Assembly: GCA_028868995.1 (NCBI GenBank)
Contig: JAGWTH010000002.1
Span: 62,001 to 126,000 of the forward strand
Direction: 5' to 3'
DNA length: 64,000 nt
From: Burkholderiales bacterium
Lineage (GTDB): Bacteria > Pseudomonadota > Gammaproteobacteria > Burkholderiales > Burkholderiaceae_C
This document shows positions 50,675 to 62,715 of the stretch, piece by piece. Below the pieces are notes generated by a model. It worked only from the letters and a program-made list of their open reading frames with translations. It did no database searches and was not told the origin of the DNA. The translations under genes were made by a program, and so were the position numbers. Each line of letters starts with the position of its first letter. Position 1 is the stretch's first letter.

Positions 50675-51612
50675 CCTTGCCGACCGAGCCGGCGGTCCTG
50701 ACGCAGGGCCTGCGCTAGGAGGCGGGGGGCCGCCGCCCGGTGGACGGGGTCGACCTCGCCGTCGCCCCCGGCGAGATCTTCGGCATCGTCGGCGCCGACG
50801 GCGCGGGCAAGAGCACGCTGCTGCGCCTGCTCACCGGCCAGCTCGCGCCGAGCGCGGGCACGGTGCAGGTGCTGGGCCGGCCCGCCGGCGACCCGTGGGT
50901 GCGCGAGCGCGTCGCCTACATGCCGCAGTCCTTCGGCCAGTACCCGGACCTGAGCGTGCGGGAGAACCTGCGTTTCTACGCCGCGCTGCACGGGCTGCGC
51001 GGCGCCGCGGCGGCCACGCTGGTGGCGGACCTCACGGCCCGCGCCGGCCTGCGCGGCTTCGAGGACCGGCGCGCCGGCCAGCTCTCGGGCGGCATGATGC
51101 AGAAGCTCGCGCTCGCCTGCGCGCTGGTCACGCATCCGCGCGCGATGTTCCTCGACGAGCCCACCACCGGCGTCGACCCGGTTTCGCGCCGCGCCTTCTG
51201 GCAGCTGCTGGAGGGCGTGCGCGCGGAGGGCGTGGCGATCGTCTGCGCCACCGCCAACATGCAGGAGGCCGAGCGCTGCGACCGCATGGCCGTGATGGAG
51301 CAGGGCCGCTTCGTGCATGGGGGGCGGGCCACCGAGCTGATCGCCGCGGTGCGCTCGCGCCTGTACGCCACCTCGGGCGACGACGCGCGCGCGCTGGTGC
51401 CGCAGCTGCGGCAGCGCCCGGAGGTGGAGCTGGCGTTCCCGGTGGGCCGCCAGGCGCGCGTGTGGCTGCGCCCGGACGCCGATCCCTTGCCGCTGGAACG
51501 GGCGCTGGCGCTCGCCGGCCATCCGCTGAAGCTCACGCCCGTGGTGGCCGGCCTGCACGACGTCACCCTGCGCGAGCTGGCGCTGCAGCAGCGGGAGGCC
51601 GCCCATGCCTGA
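50671..51612 (+). pseudogene. ABC transporter ATP-binding protein (YbhF-like, N-terminal-half type) with in-frame amber codon
   Basis: ATG 50671 (ATGA overlap with HlyD) MTLPTEPAVLTQGLR-TAG(50716)-EAGGRRPVDGVDLAVAPGEIFGIVGADGAGKSTLLRLL; rest intact from GTG 50740. Confidence 0.7.
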
Positions 51613-52555
51613 GGCCGCGATCTCCGCGCGCGGCCTGGCGCGCCGCTTCGGCAGCTTCCAGGCGGTGCGCGATTTCGACCTCGACGTGGCGCACGGCGAG
51701 GTGTTCGGCCTGCTGGGCGCCAATGGCGCGGGCAAGACCACGGCGATCCGCATGCTGTGCGGCACGCTGGAGCCCAGCGCCGGCGCGATCACCGTGGCCG
51801 GCGTGGACATGCTGCGGCACCGCCGCCGCGCGCGCTCGCGCATCGGCTACGTGACCCAGCGCTTCACGCTGTACGCCGACCTCACGGTGCGCGAGAACCT
51901 GCAGCTGCAGGCCGGCCTGTACGGCCTCGAGCGCGAGCGCGTGCCCGGGCGCATCGCCTGGGCGGAGGGGCGCCTGGGGCTGGCGCAGGCCGCGTCCGAA
52001 CGGGCCGGCCCGCTGCCGCTGGGTTACCAGCGCCGGCTGGCCGTCGCGGCGGCGCTGCTGCACGAGCCGGACGTGCTGTTCCTGGACGAGCCCACCTCGG
52101 GCATCGACCCGCTGGCGCGCCAGGAGCTGTGGGAGCTGGTGTACGAGCTGGCCGCCACCGGCATCGGCGTGCTCGTCACCACGCACTACATGGACGAGGC
52201 GCTGTTCTGCGACCGGCTGGCGCTGATGGACCGCGGCCGCATCATCGCCGGCGGCACGCCGGACGAACTGGCGGCGCGGCCGCTGCCCTCGCCCATCGTG
52301 GAGGTGCGCAGCGGCGACGAGGCCGCCGGCGGCGCCTGGCTGGCCGGGCGGCCGGAGGTGATGGAGGTGCTGCCGCGCGCCGGCTGCCACCGCGTCCGGC
52401 TGCGGGCCGGCATCGAGGCCGGGGCGTGGGCGGCCGAAGCCGCGGCGGCGGCGCGCGGGCAGGGGCTGGCGCTGCGCATCGACACCGAGCCGGCGCGGGA
52501 GCTGGAGGACGTGTTCGTCGCGCTGCTGGAGCAGGCGGAGTCGCAGGCGCCATGA
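51605..52555 (+). CDS. ABC transporter ATP-binding protein (efflux, YbhF C-half-like)
   Basis: FGLLGANGAGKTTAIRMLCG, LPLGYQRRLAVAAALLHEPDVLFLDEPTSGID. Confidence 0.92.
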   Translation: MPEAAISARGLARRFGSFQAVRDFDLDVAHGEVFGLLGANGAGKTTAIRMLCGTLEPSAGAITVAGVDMLRHRRRARSRIGYVTQRFTLYADLTVRENLQLQAGLYGLERERVPGRIAWAEGRLGLAQAASERAGPLPLGYQRRLAVAAALLHEPDVLFLDEPTSGIDPLARQELWELVYELAATGIGVLVTTHYMDEALFCDRLALMDRGRIIAGGTPDELAARPLPSPIVEVRSGDEAAGGAWLAGRPEVMEVLPRAGCHRVRLRAGIEAGAWAAEAAAAARGQGLALRIDTEPARELEDVFVALLEQAESQAP

Positions 52556-53655
52556 ACCTCGGCCGCGTGCTCACCGTCGCGGCCAAGGAGGTCCGGCACC
52601 TGCTGCGCGACCTGCGCAGCCTGGCGCTGATGTTCCTGCTGCCGGCCATGATGCTGTTGATCTACGGCTACGGCATCCGGCTGGACCTGCGGGCGGCGCC
52701 GATCGGCATCCTGCAGGAAAGCCAGGACGCCGACAGCCGCGAGCTCGCGGCGCACTTCGCCGCCAGCCCGGCCTTCCAGGTGGTGCGGCGCTTCCAGGAT
52801 CGCGGTGCGTTGCGCGCGGCGATCGACACGCACCAGGTGTGGGCGGCGCTCGTGATCCCGCACGACTACCCGCGCGCGCTGCAGCAAGGCGGCGCGTCGG
52901 TGCAGCTGATCCTGGACGGCATGGACGCGAACACGGCGCGCCTGCTGCGCAACGAGGTGCTGCAGGTCGTCAACAACCTCGCGCAGGCGCGGGGCCGGCC
53001 GTCCGCCATGGTGACGGTGGAGATGCGCACCTGGTTCAACGAGACCAACGAGAGCCGCTACGCCATCATCCCGGGCGTCATCGTGATGGTGATGGGCGTG
53101 GTCGGCACGCTGATGACCGCGCTGACCATCGCGCGCGAGATGGAGTCCGGCAACGTGGTGCTGCTGCGCACGACGCCGCTGACCCGCGGCGAGTTCCTGG
53201 CCGGCAAGCTGCTGCCGTACTTCGTCGTGGGCATGCTGGACGTCGCAGCCTCGGTGGTCGCGGCGATCGCCGTCTTCGACGTGCCGCTGCGCGGCTCGCC
53301 GCTGGAGCTGGCCGGCGTGTCGGCGCTGTTCCTGCTGGTGGTGATGGCCCAGGGCGCGCTCATCTCCCTGAGCGCGGGCAACCAGGTGCTGGCCTCGCAG
53401 ATGGTGCAGGTGACGACCTTCCTGCCGGCCTTCCTGCTGTCGGGGGCGATCTACGCCATTGCCAACATGCCCGAGCCGGTGCAGCTGGCGACCCTCGCCG
53501 TGCCGGCCCGCTACTTCGTGGCGCTGAGCAAGGCGATCTTCATCAAGGGCACCACGGAGGGCGTGCTGTGGGTGAACGTGGGCGCGCTGTCGGTGCAGCT
53601 GGCCATCCTCGGCTTCGCCTTCCTGCGGCGCGGCCGCGTGCTGGGGCTGCGCTGA
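52552..53655 (+). CDS. ABC-2 type transporter permease (YbhS-like)
   Basis: VLTVAAKEVRHLLRDLRSLALMFLLPAMMLLIYGYGI; ATGA overlap. Confidence 0.92.
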   Translation: MNLGRVLTVAAKEVRHLLRDLRSLALMFLLPAMMLLIYGYGIRLDLRAAPIGILQESQDADSRELAAHFAASPAFQVVRRFQDRGALRAAIDTHQVWAALVIPHDYPRALQQGGASVQLILDGMDANTARLLRNEVLQVVNNLAQARGRPSAMVTVEMRTWFNETNESRYAIIPGVIVMVMGVVGTLMTALTIAREMESGNVVLLRTTPLTRGEFLAGKLLPYFVVGMLDVAASVVAAIAVFDVPLRGSPLELAGVSALFLLVVMAQGALISLSAGNQVLASQMVQVTTFLPAFLLSGAIYAIANMPEPVQLATLAVPARYFVALSKAIFIKGTTEGVLWVNVGALSVQLAILGFAFLRRGRVLGLR

Positions 53656-54740
53656 TGCCGCGCCGCCTCGCGCGATCCCTGCGGCGGCTGGCCGCGCTGC
53701 TGCGCAAGGAGTTCCTGCACCTGCTGCGCGACCCGCGCATGCGCTTCGTGCTGGTGGCGCCGCCGCTGATCGAGCTGGTGCTGTTCGGCTATGCCGCCAC
53801 CTTCGACGTGCGCCACGCCGACATCGCCGTGGTGAACCACGACACCAGCCGGGTGAGCCGCGACCTGATCGCGGCCATCCGCGCGACGGGGCACTACACC
53901 CTGCACGTGCTGCCGGACATGCGCTCGGCCGGCGCCGCGATGGACCGCGCCGAGGTGCGGGTGATCCTGCAGATGCCCGAGGACCTCACCCGCCGGCGCG
54001 TGGTGCAGCTGGTGGGCGACGGCTCCGACCCGAACAGCGCGCAGCTGATCGCCGGCGAGCTGGCCCAGGTCATCGCCCAGGCGTCGCTGGCGCAGGCGGG
54101 CCAGCGGCCGGCGATCACGGTGGAGGAGCGCGCCTGGTTCAATCCCAACCTGGAGGACCGCTGGTACTTCATCCCCGGCATCCTCGGCAACGTGGTGTTC
54201 GTCGCCACCATGATGCTCAGCGCCATGGTGGTGGTGCGCGAGCGCGAGTTCGGCACGCTGGAGCGGCTCCTGGTCACGCCGGTGGGCCGGCTCGAGTTTC
54301 TGGTGGCCAAGATGGTCCCGGTGGCCTGCGTGGGCCTGTTCGACACCCTGCTGATCACGGCGGTGGCCGGCGGCTGGTTCGGCGTGCCGCTGCGCGGGGA
54401 CCTGTCGGCGCTGGTGGGCGCGACGCTGTTGCTGCTGGTCGGCACCCAGGGCCTCGGGCTGCTCGCATCCACCCACGCGGCCACGCAGCAGCAGGCCATG
54501 ATGTGGGGGGCCTTCTTCATCATGCCCATGATCGTGCTCTCGGGCTTCGCCTTCCCGATCCACAACATGCCGGCCCTGCTGCAGTGGCTCAGCTGGGCCG
54601 ACCCGCTGCGCTACTACATGGTGGTGGTGCGCGACCTGTTCCTCCAGGGCGGCACCCTCGCCAGCCATCCCTTCGAGTACGCGATGATGGCGCTGCTCGG
54701 GGGCGTGGCGCTGGCGCTGGCCCTGCGGCGCCTGCGCTGA
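53655..54740 (+). CDS. ABC-2 type transporter permease (YbhR-like)
   Basis: LLRKEFLHLLRDPRMRFVLVAPPLIELVLFGYAATFDV; PLRYYMVVVRDLFLQGG. Confidence 0.92.
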   Translation: MPRRLARSLRRLAALLRKEFLHLLRDPRMRFVLVAPPLIELVLFGYAATFDVRHADIAVVNHDTSRVSRDLIAAIRATGHYTLHVLPDMRSAGAAMDRAEVRVILQMPEDLTRRRVVQLVGDGSDPNSAQLIAGELAQVIAQASLAQAGQRPAITVEERAWFNPNLEDRWYFIPGILGNVVFVATMMLSAMVVVREREFGTLERLLVTPVGRLEFLVAKMVPVACVGLFDTLLITAVAGGWFGVPLRGDLSALVGATLLLLVGTQGLGLLASTHAATQQQAMMWGAFFIMPMIVLSGFAFPIHNMPALLQWLSWADPLRYYMVVVRDLFLQGGTLASHPFEYAMMALLGGVALALALRRLR

Positions 54741-54818
54741 GGCGGCGCGACGATAGAATCGCGCGCCAGGACACCCTGCCGGCCGCCCGCCCGCGCGCGG
54801 TGCCGTGGAGGAGATGAC

Positions 54819-55745
54819 ATGGACCGGCTCCAGGCCATGGAAATGTTCGTGCGGGTCGTCGAGACCGGCAGTTTCTCGCAGGCGGCGAAGGAATTCGCCA
54901 CGACGCAGCCGACCGTGACCAAGCAGGTCGCGGCGATCGAACGGCGGCTGCAGGTGCGCCTGCTCAATCGCAACACGCGCGGCGTGAGCCCGACCGAGGC
55001 GGGCGGCCTCTACTACGAGAAGTGCAAGTCCATCCTGCGCGAGGCGGAGGAGGCCGACAGCGTGGTGCGGCTGGCGCAGCAGCAGCCGCAGGGCCTGCTG
55101 CGCATCGGCAGCTCGGTGGCCTTCGGCCGGCGCGTGCTGGTGCCGCTGGTGCTGGAGTTCATGGCGGCCCACCCGGAGCTGCAGGTGGACCTGAGCTTCG
55201 AGGACCGCTACACCGACCTGGTGGGGCAGGGCATCGACGTGGCGGTGCGCATGGGCAAGCTCGCCGACTCCAGCCTGGGCGCGCGCTTCCTGGGCATCAA
55301 TCCCTGGCTGCTGGTCGCCGCGCCGGCCTACCTGCGCAGCGCGGGCGCGCCCGCGCAGCCCATGGACCTGGAGCGGCATGCGGCCCTGATCTACAGCAGC
55401 GTGCAGGGCAACGACGTGTGGCGCGTGCGCGCTCCCGACGGCGAAACGGCGACCGTGCCGGTGCGCAGCGCCCTGCGCTCCAACAACCTGTCGGCGGTGC
55501 TGGCGGCCGCCCGCGCGGGCCTGGGGGTGGCGGCGCTGCCCTGGTACGTGGCCAACGACTCCCTGCGCTCGGGCACCCTGCAACCGGTGCTGGCCGGCCA
55601 CAGCCTGCCGGAGCAGGAGATCCACGCGGTGTTCCCCTCGCCCAAGCTGGTGCCGCGCAAGGTGCAGGCCTTCATCGCCTTCCTGCAGGGGCGCTTCGAC
55701 GGTGCCTGGTGGCAGGCGCTGCCCCCTCATTCCACCCGCGAATAG
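54819..55745 (+). CDS. LysR-family transcriptional regulator
   Basis: MDRLQAMEMFVRVVETGSFSQAAKEFATTQPTVTKQVAAIERRLQVRLLNRNTRGVSPTEAG. Confidence 0.93.
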   Translation: MDRLQAMEMFVRVVETGSFSQAAKEFATTQPTVTKQVAAIERRLQVRLLNRNTRGVSPTEAGGLYYEKCKSILREAEEADSVVRLAQQQPQGLLRIGSSVAFGRRVLVPLVLEFMAAHPELQVDLSFEDRYTDLVGQGIDVAVRMGKLADSSLGARFLGINPWLLVAAPAYLRSAGAPAQPMDLERHAALIYSSVQGNDVWRVRAPDGETATVPVRSALRSNNLSAVLAAARAGLGVAALPWYVANDSLRSGTLQPVLAGHSLPEQEIHAVFPSPKLVPRKVQAFIAFLQGRFDGAWWQALPPHSTRE

Positions 55746-55791
55746 GTGATATCGCCGCCGGCGGCGTTCCCGCCGGGCCCGGTCCTGCCAA

Positions 55792-55810
55792 GAATCCGCC
55801 CCCAGGATTC
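55792..55810. promoter_or_regulatory. Inverted repeat just upstream of gcl
   Basis: GAATCC-GCCCCCA-GGATTC, ending 20 nt before the gcl ATG. Confidence 0.4.
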
Positions 55811-55830
55811 CTCAGGAAAAGGAGCGAGCG

Positions 55831-57621
<1,791 letters not shown>

Positions 57622-57633
57622 GGAGCGCGCGCC

Positions 57634-58419
57634 ATGCCCCGATTCGCGGCCAACCTCACCATGCTGTTCAACGAGGTGCCCTTCCTGGAGCGCTTCGAGC
57701 GCGCCGCGCGCGCCGGCTTCGAGGCGGTGGAGTTCCTCTTCCCCTACGAGCATCCGGCCGCGGAGATCCGCCAGCGGCTGGACGCGTACGGCCTGCGGCT
57801 CGTGTTGCACAACCTGCCCGCCGGCGACTGGGCCGCGGGCGAGCGCGGCATCGCCTGCCATCCGGACCGCGTGGAGGAGTTCCGCGCCGGCGTCGGCACC
57901 GCCCTGCGCTATGCGCGCGAGCTGGGCGTGCCCCAGCTCAATTGCCTCGCGGGCAAGGCGCCCGCGGGCGTCGCACCCGAGCTGCTGCGCCGCACGTTCG
58001 GGGCCAACCTGCGCTACGCGGCCGACCGGCTGCAGTCCGCGGGGCTGAAGCTGCTGGTGGAGCCGATCAACACCTGGGACATCCCCGGCTTCTACCTGCA
58101 TCGCACGGACCAGGCGCTGGCCCTGCTGGACGAGGTGGGCGCCGACAACCTGTTCCTGCAGTACGACCTCTACCACGCCCAGCGCACCGAGGGCGAGCTG
58201 GCCGCCACGCTGCAGCGGCACCTGCCGCGCATCGCGCACGTGCAGCTGGCCGACAACCCGGGCCGCAACGAGCCGGGCACCGGCGAGATCGCCTGGCCCT
58301 TCCTGTTCGCGCACCTGGACCGCATCGGCTACACCGGCTGGGTCGGCTGCGAATACAAACCCGCCGTCTCCACCGAGGCGGGCCTGGGCTGGCGCGAGGC
58401 CCTGGTCGCCGGCCGCTGA
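57634..58419 (+). CDS. hyi: Hydroxypyruvate isomerase
   Basis: MPRFAANLTMLFNEVPFLERFERAARAGFEAVEFLFPYE; VEPINTWDIPGFYL. Confidence 0.93.
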   Translation: MPRFAANLTMLFNEVPFLERFERAARAGFEAVEFLFPYEHPAAEIRQRLDAYGLRLVLHNLPAGDWAAGERGIACHPDRVEEFRAGVGTALRYARELGVPQLNCLAGKAPAGVAPELLRRTFGANLRYAADRLQSAGLKLLVEPINTWDIPGFYLHRTDQALALLDEVGADNLFLQYDLYHAQRTEGELAATLQRHLPRIAHVQLADNPGRNEPGTGEIAWPFLFAHLDRIGYTGWVGCEYKPAVSTEAGLGWREALVAGR

Positions 58420-58424
58420 AGGAG

Positions 58425-59333
58425 ATGCCCTTGACGTCCACTCCCCTGAAGATCGGTTTCATCGGCCTCGGCATCATGGGCGCGCCCCTGTGCGGCCACC
58501 TGATCCGCGCCGGCCACCAGCTGTTCGTGCACACGCGCGGGCGCGTGCCCGAGGCGATCGCCGCCAGCTCGGCCACCCAGTGCACCACCCAGCGCGGCGT
58601 GGCCGAGCGCGCCGACATCGTGTTCCTCATGGTGCCGGACACGCCCGACGTGGAGCAGGTGCTGTTCTCCGAGCGCGGCGTGGCCGCGGGCCTCACCCGC
58701 GGCAAGGTCGTGGTCGACATGAGCTCGATCTCGCCGGTGGCGACCAAGGAGTTCGCGCGGCGCATCGGCGAGCTGGGCTGCGCCTACCTCGATGCGCCGG
58801 TCTCCGGCGGCGAGGTGGGCGCGCGCAACGGCACGCTGTCGATCATGGTGGGCGGCGACGAGGCGGTGTTCCAGCGCGTGCTGCCGCTGTTCCAGCTGAT
58901 GGGAAAGAACATCAACCGGGTGGGCGGCAACGGCGACGGCCAGACCGCCAAGGTCGCCAACCAGATCATCGTGGCCCTCACCATCGAGGCGGTGGCCGAG
59001 GCGCTGCTGTTCGCGGCGCGGGCGGGGGCCGACCCGGCGCGGGTGCGCGCGGCGCTGATGGGAGGCTTCGCGTCGTCGAAGGTGCTGGAGGTGCATGGCG
59101 AGCGCATGATCCAGCGCAGCTTCGATCCGGGCTTCCGCATCGAGCTGCACCAGAAGGACCTGAACCTGGCGCTGGCCAGCGCGCGCCAGCTCGGGGTGGC
59201 GCTGCCGCACACCGCGAGCACGCAGGAACTGTTCAACGCCTGCGCCGCCCAGGGCGGGCGCGGCTGGGACCATTCGGCGCTGGTGCGGGCGCTGGAAAGC
59301 CTGGCCCACTTCGAGATCGGCCAGGCGGCCTGA
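58425..59333 (+). CDS. glxR: 2-hydroxy-3-oxopropionate (tartronate semialdehyde) reductase
   Basis: KIGFIGLGIMGAPLCGHLIRAGH; YLDAPVSGGEVGARNGTLSIMVGG; GGNGDGQTAKVANQI. Confidence 0.93.
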   Translation: MPLTSTPLKIGFIGLGIMGAPLCGHLIRAGHQLFVHTRGRVPEAIAASSATQCTTQRGVAERADIVFLMVPDTPDVEQVLFSERGVAAGLTRGKVVVDMSSISPVATKEFARRIGELGCAYLDAPVSGGEVGARNGTLSIMVGGDEAVFQRVLPLFQLMGKNINRVGGNGDGQTAKVANQIIVALTIEAVAEALLFAARAGADPARVRAALMGGFASSKVLEVHGERMIQRSFDPGFRIELHQKDLNLALASARQLGVALPHTASTQELFNACAAQGGRGWDHSALVRALESLAHFEIGQAA

Positions 59334-59452
59334 GGGGCGGCGGCCACGCCCGCGCGGCGACCGCCGGCTGGGCGTCGCGCGATGCTGGACGGTGGCCAGG
59401 GCCCGGCGCTAGACTGGCTGGCGCCCGCACCCGTCACCCTGCGCACCGCCTG

Positions 59453-60124
59453 ATGCAGCACCGTCCCGTCCTCATGGCCACCCTGCTGGCCGGCGTCGCC
59501 GGCTGGGTGGACGCGCTCGGCTTCTATGCGCTGGCGGGCGTGTTCACCGCGCACCTCACCGGCAACCTGGTGCTGCTGGGCGAGGAGCTGGTGCGCGGCG
59601 GCAGCGGCATGCTGCCCAAGATGCTGGTGTTCCCCGCCTTCTTCCTGGGCGTGGCCCTGGCGGCGGTGGTGCATGGGCACCGCAAGGCGCGCGGGCGTTC
59701 CTCGGTGCGCGCGGTGCTGCTCACCGAGGCCGTGGCCGTCGTCGGCTTCATGCTGGTGGGCCAGGCCTCCGGCCCGGTGGCCGACACGGCCGACATGGGC
59801 ACGCTGTCCCTGCTCGCCGTGCTGCTGGGAGCGGTGGCGATGGGCGTGCAGAACGCCGAGGGGCGGCTCGCGCTGCGCGAGCTGGGTTCCACCGCGGTGA
59901 TGACCAGCAACATCACCCAGTGCGTGCTGGACGCGGTGCATGCGCTGCGCGCCCGCGGCCCCGAGCGCACCCGCCACGCGCAGCGCGCGCGCCGGCAGTT
60001 CCTGCCGATCGCAGCGTTTTCGCTGGGGGCGCTCGTCGCCGCCTTCGCGTGGCGGGTGGCGGCGTTCTGGGGCCTGCTGCCGCCGATCGCCGCCCTGGTC
60101 GTGCTGGCCGCGCTGGCGGATTGA
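59453..60124 (+). CDS. DUF1275 (YoaK)-family membrane protein
   Basis: LLAGVAGWVDALGFYALAGVFTAHLTGNLVLLG; GVQNAEGRLALRELGSTAVMTSNIT. Confidence 0.9.
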   Translation: MQHRPVLMATLLAGVAGWVDALGFYALAGVFTAHLTGNLVLLGEELVRGGSGMLPKMLVFPAFFLGVALAAVVHGHRKARGRSSVRAVLLTEAVAVVGFMLVGQASGPVADTADMGTLSLLAVLLGAVAMGVQNAEGRLALRELGSTAVMTSNITQCVLDAVHALRARGPERTRHAQRARRQFLPIAAFSLGALVAAFAWRVAAFWGLLPPIAALVVLAALAD

Positions 60125-60127
60125 AAG

Positions 60128-60709
60128 CTAGATCAGCGCCGCCTCGATCTCGGCGAAGCCCTTGGCCTCGGCCGGCAGCTGCAGCGGCAGGCCCAGCTGG
60201 CGCGCGATCTGCGACAGCGAGAAGATGCCGCGCACCTCCTGCCGGCCGTCGGCGGCCGCCTGCACGACCAGCGCATGGTGGCGCCGCGCCTGCTGCAGGC
60301 TGGCCACGACCTGGCCCACCCGCGCCGATTGCACGGTGTGCATGTCGAAGGCCTCCAGCCGGTCGGCCGGGGTCATGACGTCGGCCACCAGGATGCCGTC
60401 ATGGCGGATGCGCCGCTCCTCCACCACCGCGACCGGCTTCTCGCCGAGGATGTCGTTGGTCGTGATGATGCCCGCCAGGTTCTGCTGCTCGTCCAGGGCA
60501 AGCAGCATGCGCACGCCGCGCTGCACCATGAAGGCGTGCGCCCGGTCCATCGTCTCCTGCGGCGAGATCACCGCGGCGGCGACGCGCTTGAGGTCGGTCA
60601 TGACCAGCAGGGCGGGGGAGTCGAGGGAGACGCCCGGTTGTCCCTGTTCGGGGCGGCACACGCGGATGGCACCGATGTGGGGCAGGACGGGCAGAGCACT
60701 GTGGGCCAT
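60128..60709 (-). CDS. CBS domain-containing protein
   Basis: MAHSALPVLPHIGAIRVCRPEQG; two CBS-like units (MVQRGVRMLLALDEQQNLAGIITTNDILG; VADVMTPADRLEAFDM...). Confidence 0.88.
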   Translation of the reverse strand: MAHSALPVLPHIGAIRVCRPEQGQPGVSLDSPALLVMTDLKRVAAAVISPQETMDRAHAFMVQRGVRMLLALDEQQNLAGIITTNDILGEKPVAVVEERRIRHDGILVADVMTPADRLEAFDMHTVQSARVGQVVASLQQARRHHALVVQAAADGRQEVRGIFSLSQIARQLGLPLQLPAEAKGFAEIEAALI

Positions 60710-60886
60710 GGACGGACCTCCTTGTCGTGTGCTTTGGAACGCATCTTCCGGCGATCGGTTCCCGCGCGCAAGCGGCCCGCCCGCGGCGGGCCCCGCACGT
60801 GGGGCACAATGCCCGCAACAAGGCGGTTCCCGCAGCGACATGGCATCCAACGGCAAGGGGGCTCGCGCCTCCGTTAGGTCAAAAGC

Positions 60887-61699
60887 ATGAGCAGTCCGGC
60901 GAAGGTGTTCGCGATCCTGGACCTGTTCAGCAGCGAGCGTCCCATCTGGCAGCCCGACGAGATCAACGAGGCGCTCGGCTACTCGCGCCCCACCGGCTAC
61001 CGCTACGTCAAGGAACTGGTCGAGGCCGGGATGCTGCAGAAGGTCTCCGCCGGGCGCTACTCGCTGGGCGGACGGATCATCGAGCTGGACTTCCAGCTGC
61101 GGCAGTCCGACCCGGTGCTGCTGGCCGCCGTGCCGGTCATGCAGAAGCTGGCGGCGCGCAGCGGCTTCGACGCCGTGCTCACCGTGATGTTCGCGGGCCC
61201 GCGGGTGATCGACATCCACCGGGCCGGCGCCGAGAAGGACCTGCAGCTGGCGTACGGGCGGGGCCGCCCCCGGCCGCTGTTCGTCTCGGGCGCGCCCAAG
61301 ATCCTGCTGGCGCACCTGGCGCGCGGTCCGCTGGTGAAGATCTACGAGGGGCATGCGCGCGAGATCGCCGCCAGCGGCATGGGTGGCGACTGGACGGCCT
61401 TCCGCACCGGGCTGGCGCAGGTCCGCAAGGCCGGCTGCTACCGCTCGCTGGGCGAGCTGGAGCCTTCGCTGGGATCGGTCTCCGTGCCGGTGTTCAACGG
61501 CGACGACGAATGCGTCGCCGCGCTGGCGCTGGTGGGTGGCGTGCAGCGCGTCGAGGCGCTGCCGGTGCAGCGGTTGCTGCGGCCCTTGCAGGAGGCCGCG
61601 CAGGCGATCCGGTCGGCGCTGGTGGAGTCCGCGCGGGCCGCCGCGCGGCAGGAAGCCGCGGCGAAAGCCAGGCCCGCCGGCCGGCGCCGTCGGGCCTGA
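60887..61699 (+). CDS. IclR-family transcriptional regulator
   Basis: VFAILDLFSSERPIWQPDEINEALGYSRPTGYRYVKELVEAGMLQKVSAGRYSLGGRIIEL. Confidence 0.9.
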   Translation: MSSPAKVFAILDLFSSERPIWQPDEINEALGYSRPTGYRYVKELVEAGMLQKVSAGRYSLGGRIIELDFQLRQSDPVLLAAVPVMQKLAARSGFDAVLTVMFAGPRVIDIHRAGAEKDLQLAYGRGRPRPLFVSGAPKILLAHLARGPLVKIYEGHAREIAASGMGGDWTAFRTGLAQVRKAGCYRSLGELEPSLGSVSVPVFNGDDECVAALALVGGVQRVEALPVQRLLRPLQEAAQAIRSALVESARAAARQEAAAKARPAGRRRRA

Positions 61700-61719
61700 G
61701 CGGGCTTCGCCGCGCCGGA

Positions 61720-62685
61720 TCAATCCAGCCGCACGCCGGCCTGCTGGATGATCCTGCCCCACATGGCGCGGTCCTTGCGGATGAACGCCGCGAATTCCGC
61801 GGGGCTGTCGCACACCAGCTCGCCGCCGTAGTCGGTCCAGCGCTTCGCCAGATCCACGTTCGCGGGCACCTGCTTCATGGCCGCCGCGAGGCGGTCGATC
61901 ACCGCCTTGGGCGTGCCGGCCGGGGCGAGCAGGCCCTGCCAGGCCACCGGCGTGTAGTCCTTGATCCCGAGTTCGGCGAAGGTGGGCGTGTCGGGGAAGG
62001 CGGGATGGCGCTTCGCCCCGGTGATGGCCAGCAGCTTGAGCTTGCCGCTGTGGATGTTGCCGGTGGCCGCGGGCAGGCCGTCGAACATCAGCTGCACCTG
62101 GTCGCCCACGAGGTCGCCGTAGGGACTGTTGCTGTTGTAGGGCACGAAGGCGAGCCGGGCGCCGGTGGCGGCGGCGAACCACAGCCCCGACAGGTGCGAG
62201 TAGCTGCCGACGCCCTGGGTGGCCACGTTCACCGACTGCGGGTCCTTCTTCAGCAGCGCCAACAGTTCCACGGCATTCTTCGCCGGCACCTTCGGGTTGG
62301 CGACCAGGCCGGTGTTGAGCGCGCCCAGCAGGCTGACCGGGATGAAGTCCTTCTCCGCGTTGAACGGCAGCTTCGTGTACAGGTAGGGCACCGTCGACAG
62401 CGTGCTGGTGGTGCCGATGTACAGCGTGTAGCCGTCGGGAGCGGCCTTGGCCGCCGCCTCGGTGCCGATGATGCCGGAGGCGCCCGGCTTGTTGTCGACG
62501 TAGACGGTCTGCCCGAGCAGCTTCGTCAGCTCCACGGCCAGTTCGCGGGCGTTCGCGTCGGGACCGGTGCCCGCGGCGAAGGGCGCGATGATGCGCACCG
62601 GCTTGGTGGGCCAGGCCTGGGCCAGGCCCAGGGCCGGCAGCAGGGCGAGCGCGGCCGCGCCCGCGAGGAATCGCAGAGCTTTCAT
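61720..62685 (-). CDS. Tripartite tricarboxylate transporter-type substrate-binding protein (Bug family)
   Basis: MKALRFLAGAAALALLPALGLAQAWPTKPVRIIAPFAAGTGPDANARELAVELTKLLGQTVYVDNKPGASGIIGTEA. Confidence 0.93.
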   Translation of the reverse strand: MKALRFLAGAAALALLPALGLAQAWPTKPVRIIAPFAAGTGPDANARELAVELTKLLGQTVYVDNKPGASGIIGTEAAAKAAPDGYTLYIGTTSTLSTVPYLYTKLPFNAEKDFIPVSLLGALNTGLVANPKVPAKNAVELLALLKKDPQSVNVATQGVGSYSHLSGLWFAAATGARLAFVPYNSNSPYGDLVGDQVQLMFDGLPAATGNIHSGKLKLLAITGAKRHPAFPDTPTFAELGIKDYTPVAWQGLLAPAGTPKAVIDRLAAAMKQVPANVDLAKRWTDYGGELVCDSPAEFAAFIRKDRAMWGRIIQQAGVRLD

Positions 62686-62715
62686 GGTGTCTCCTGGTCG
62701 GGGTCGGGTGGGGGA

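Noticed and set aside
49939-50718. 259-aa plus-strand ORF
   Set aside because: Not a separate gene: it is the ATPase frame read upstream through HlyD sequence, ending at the amber codon at 50716.
53511-55730. 739-aa minus-strand ORF
   Set aside because: Antisense shadow of ABC permease and LysR genes with real motifs on the plus strand.
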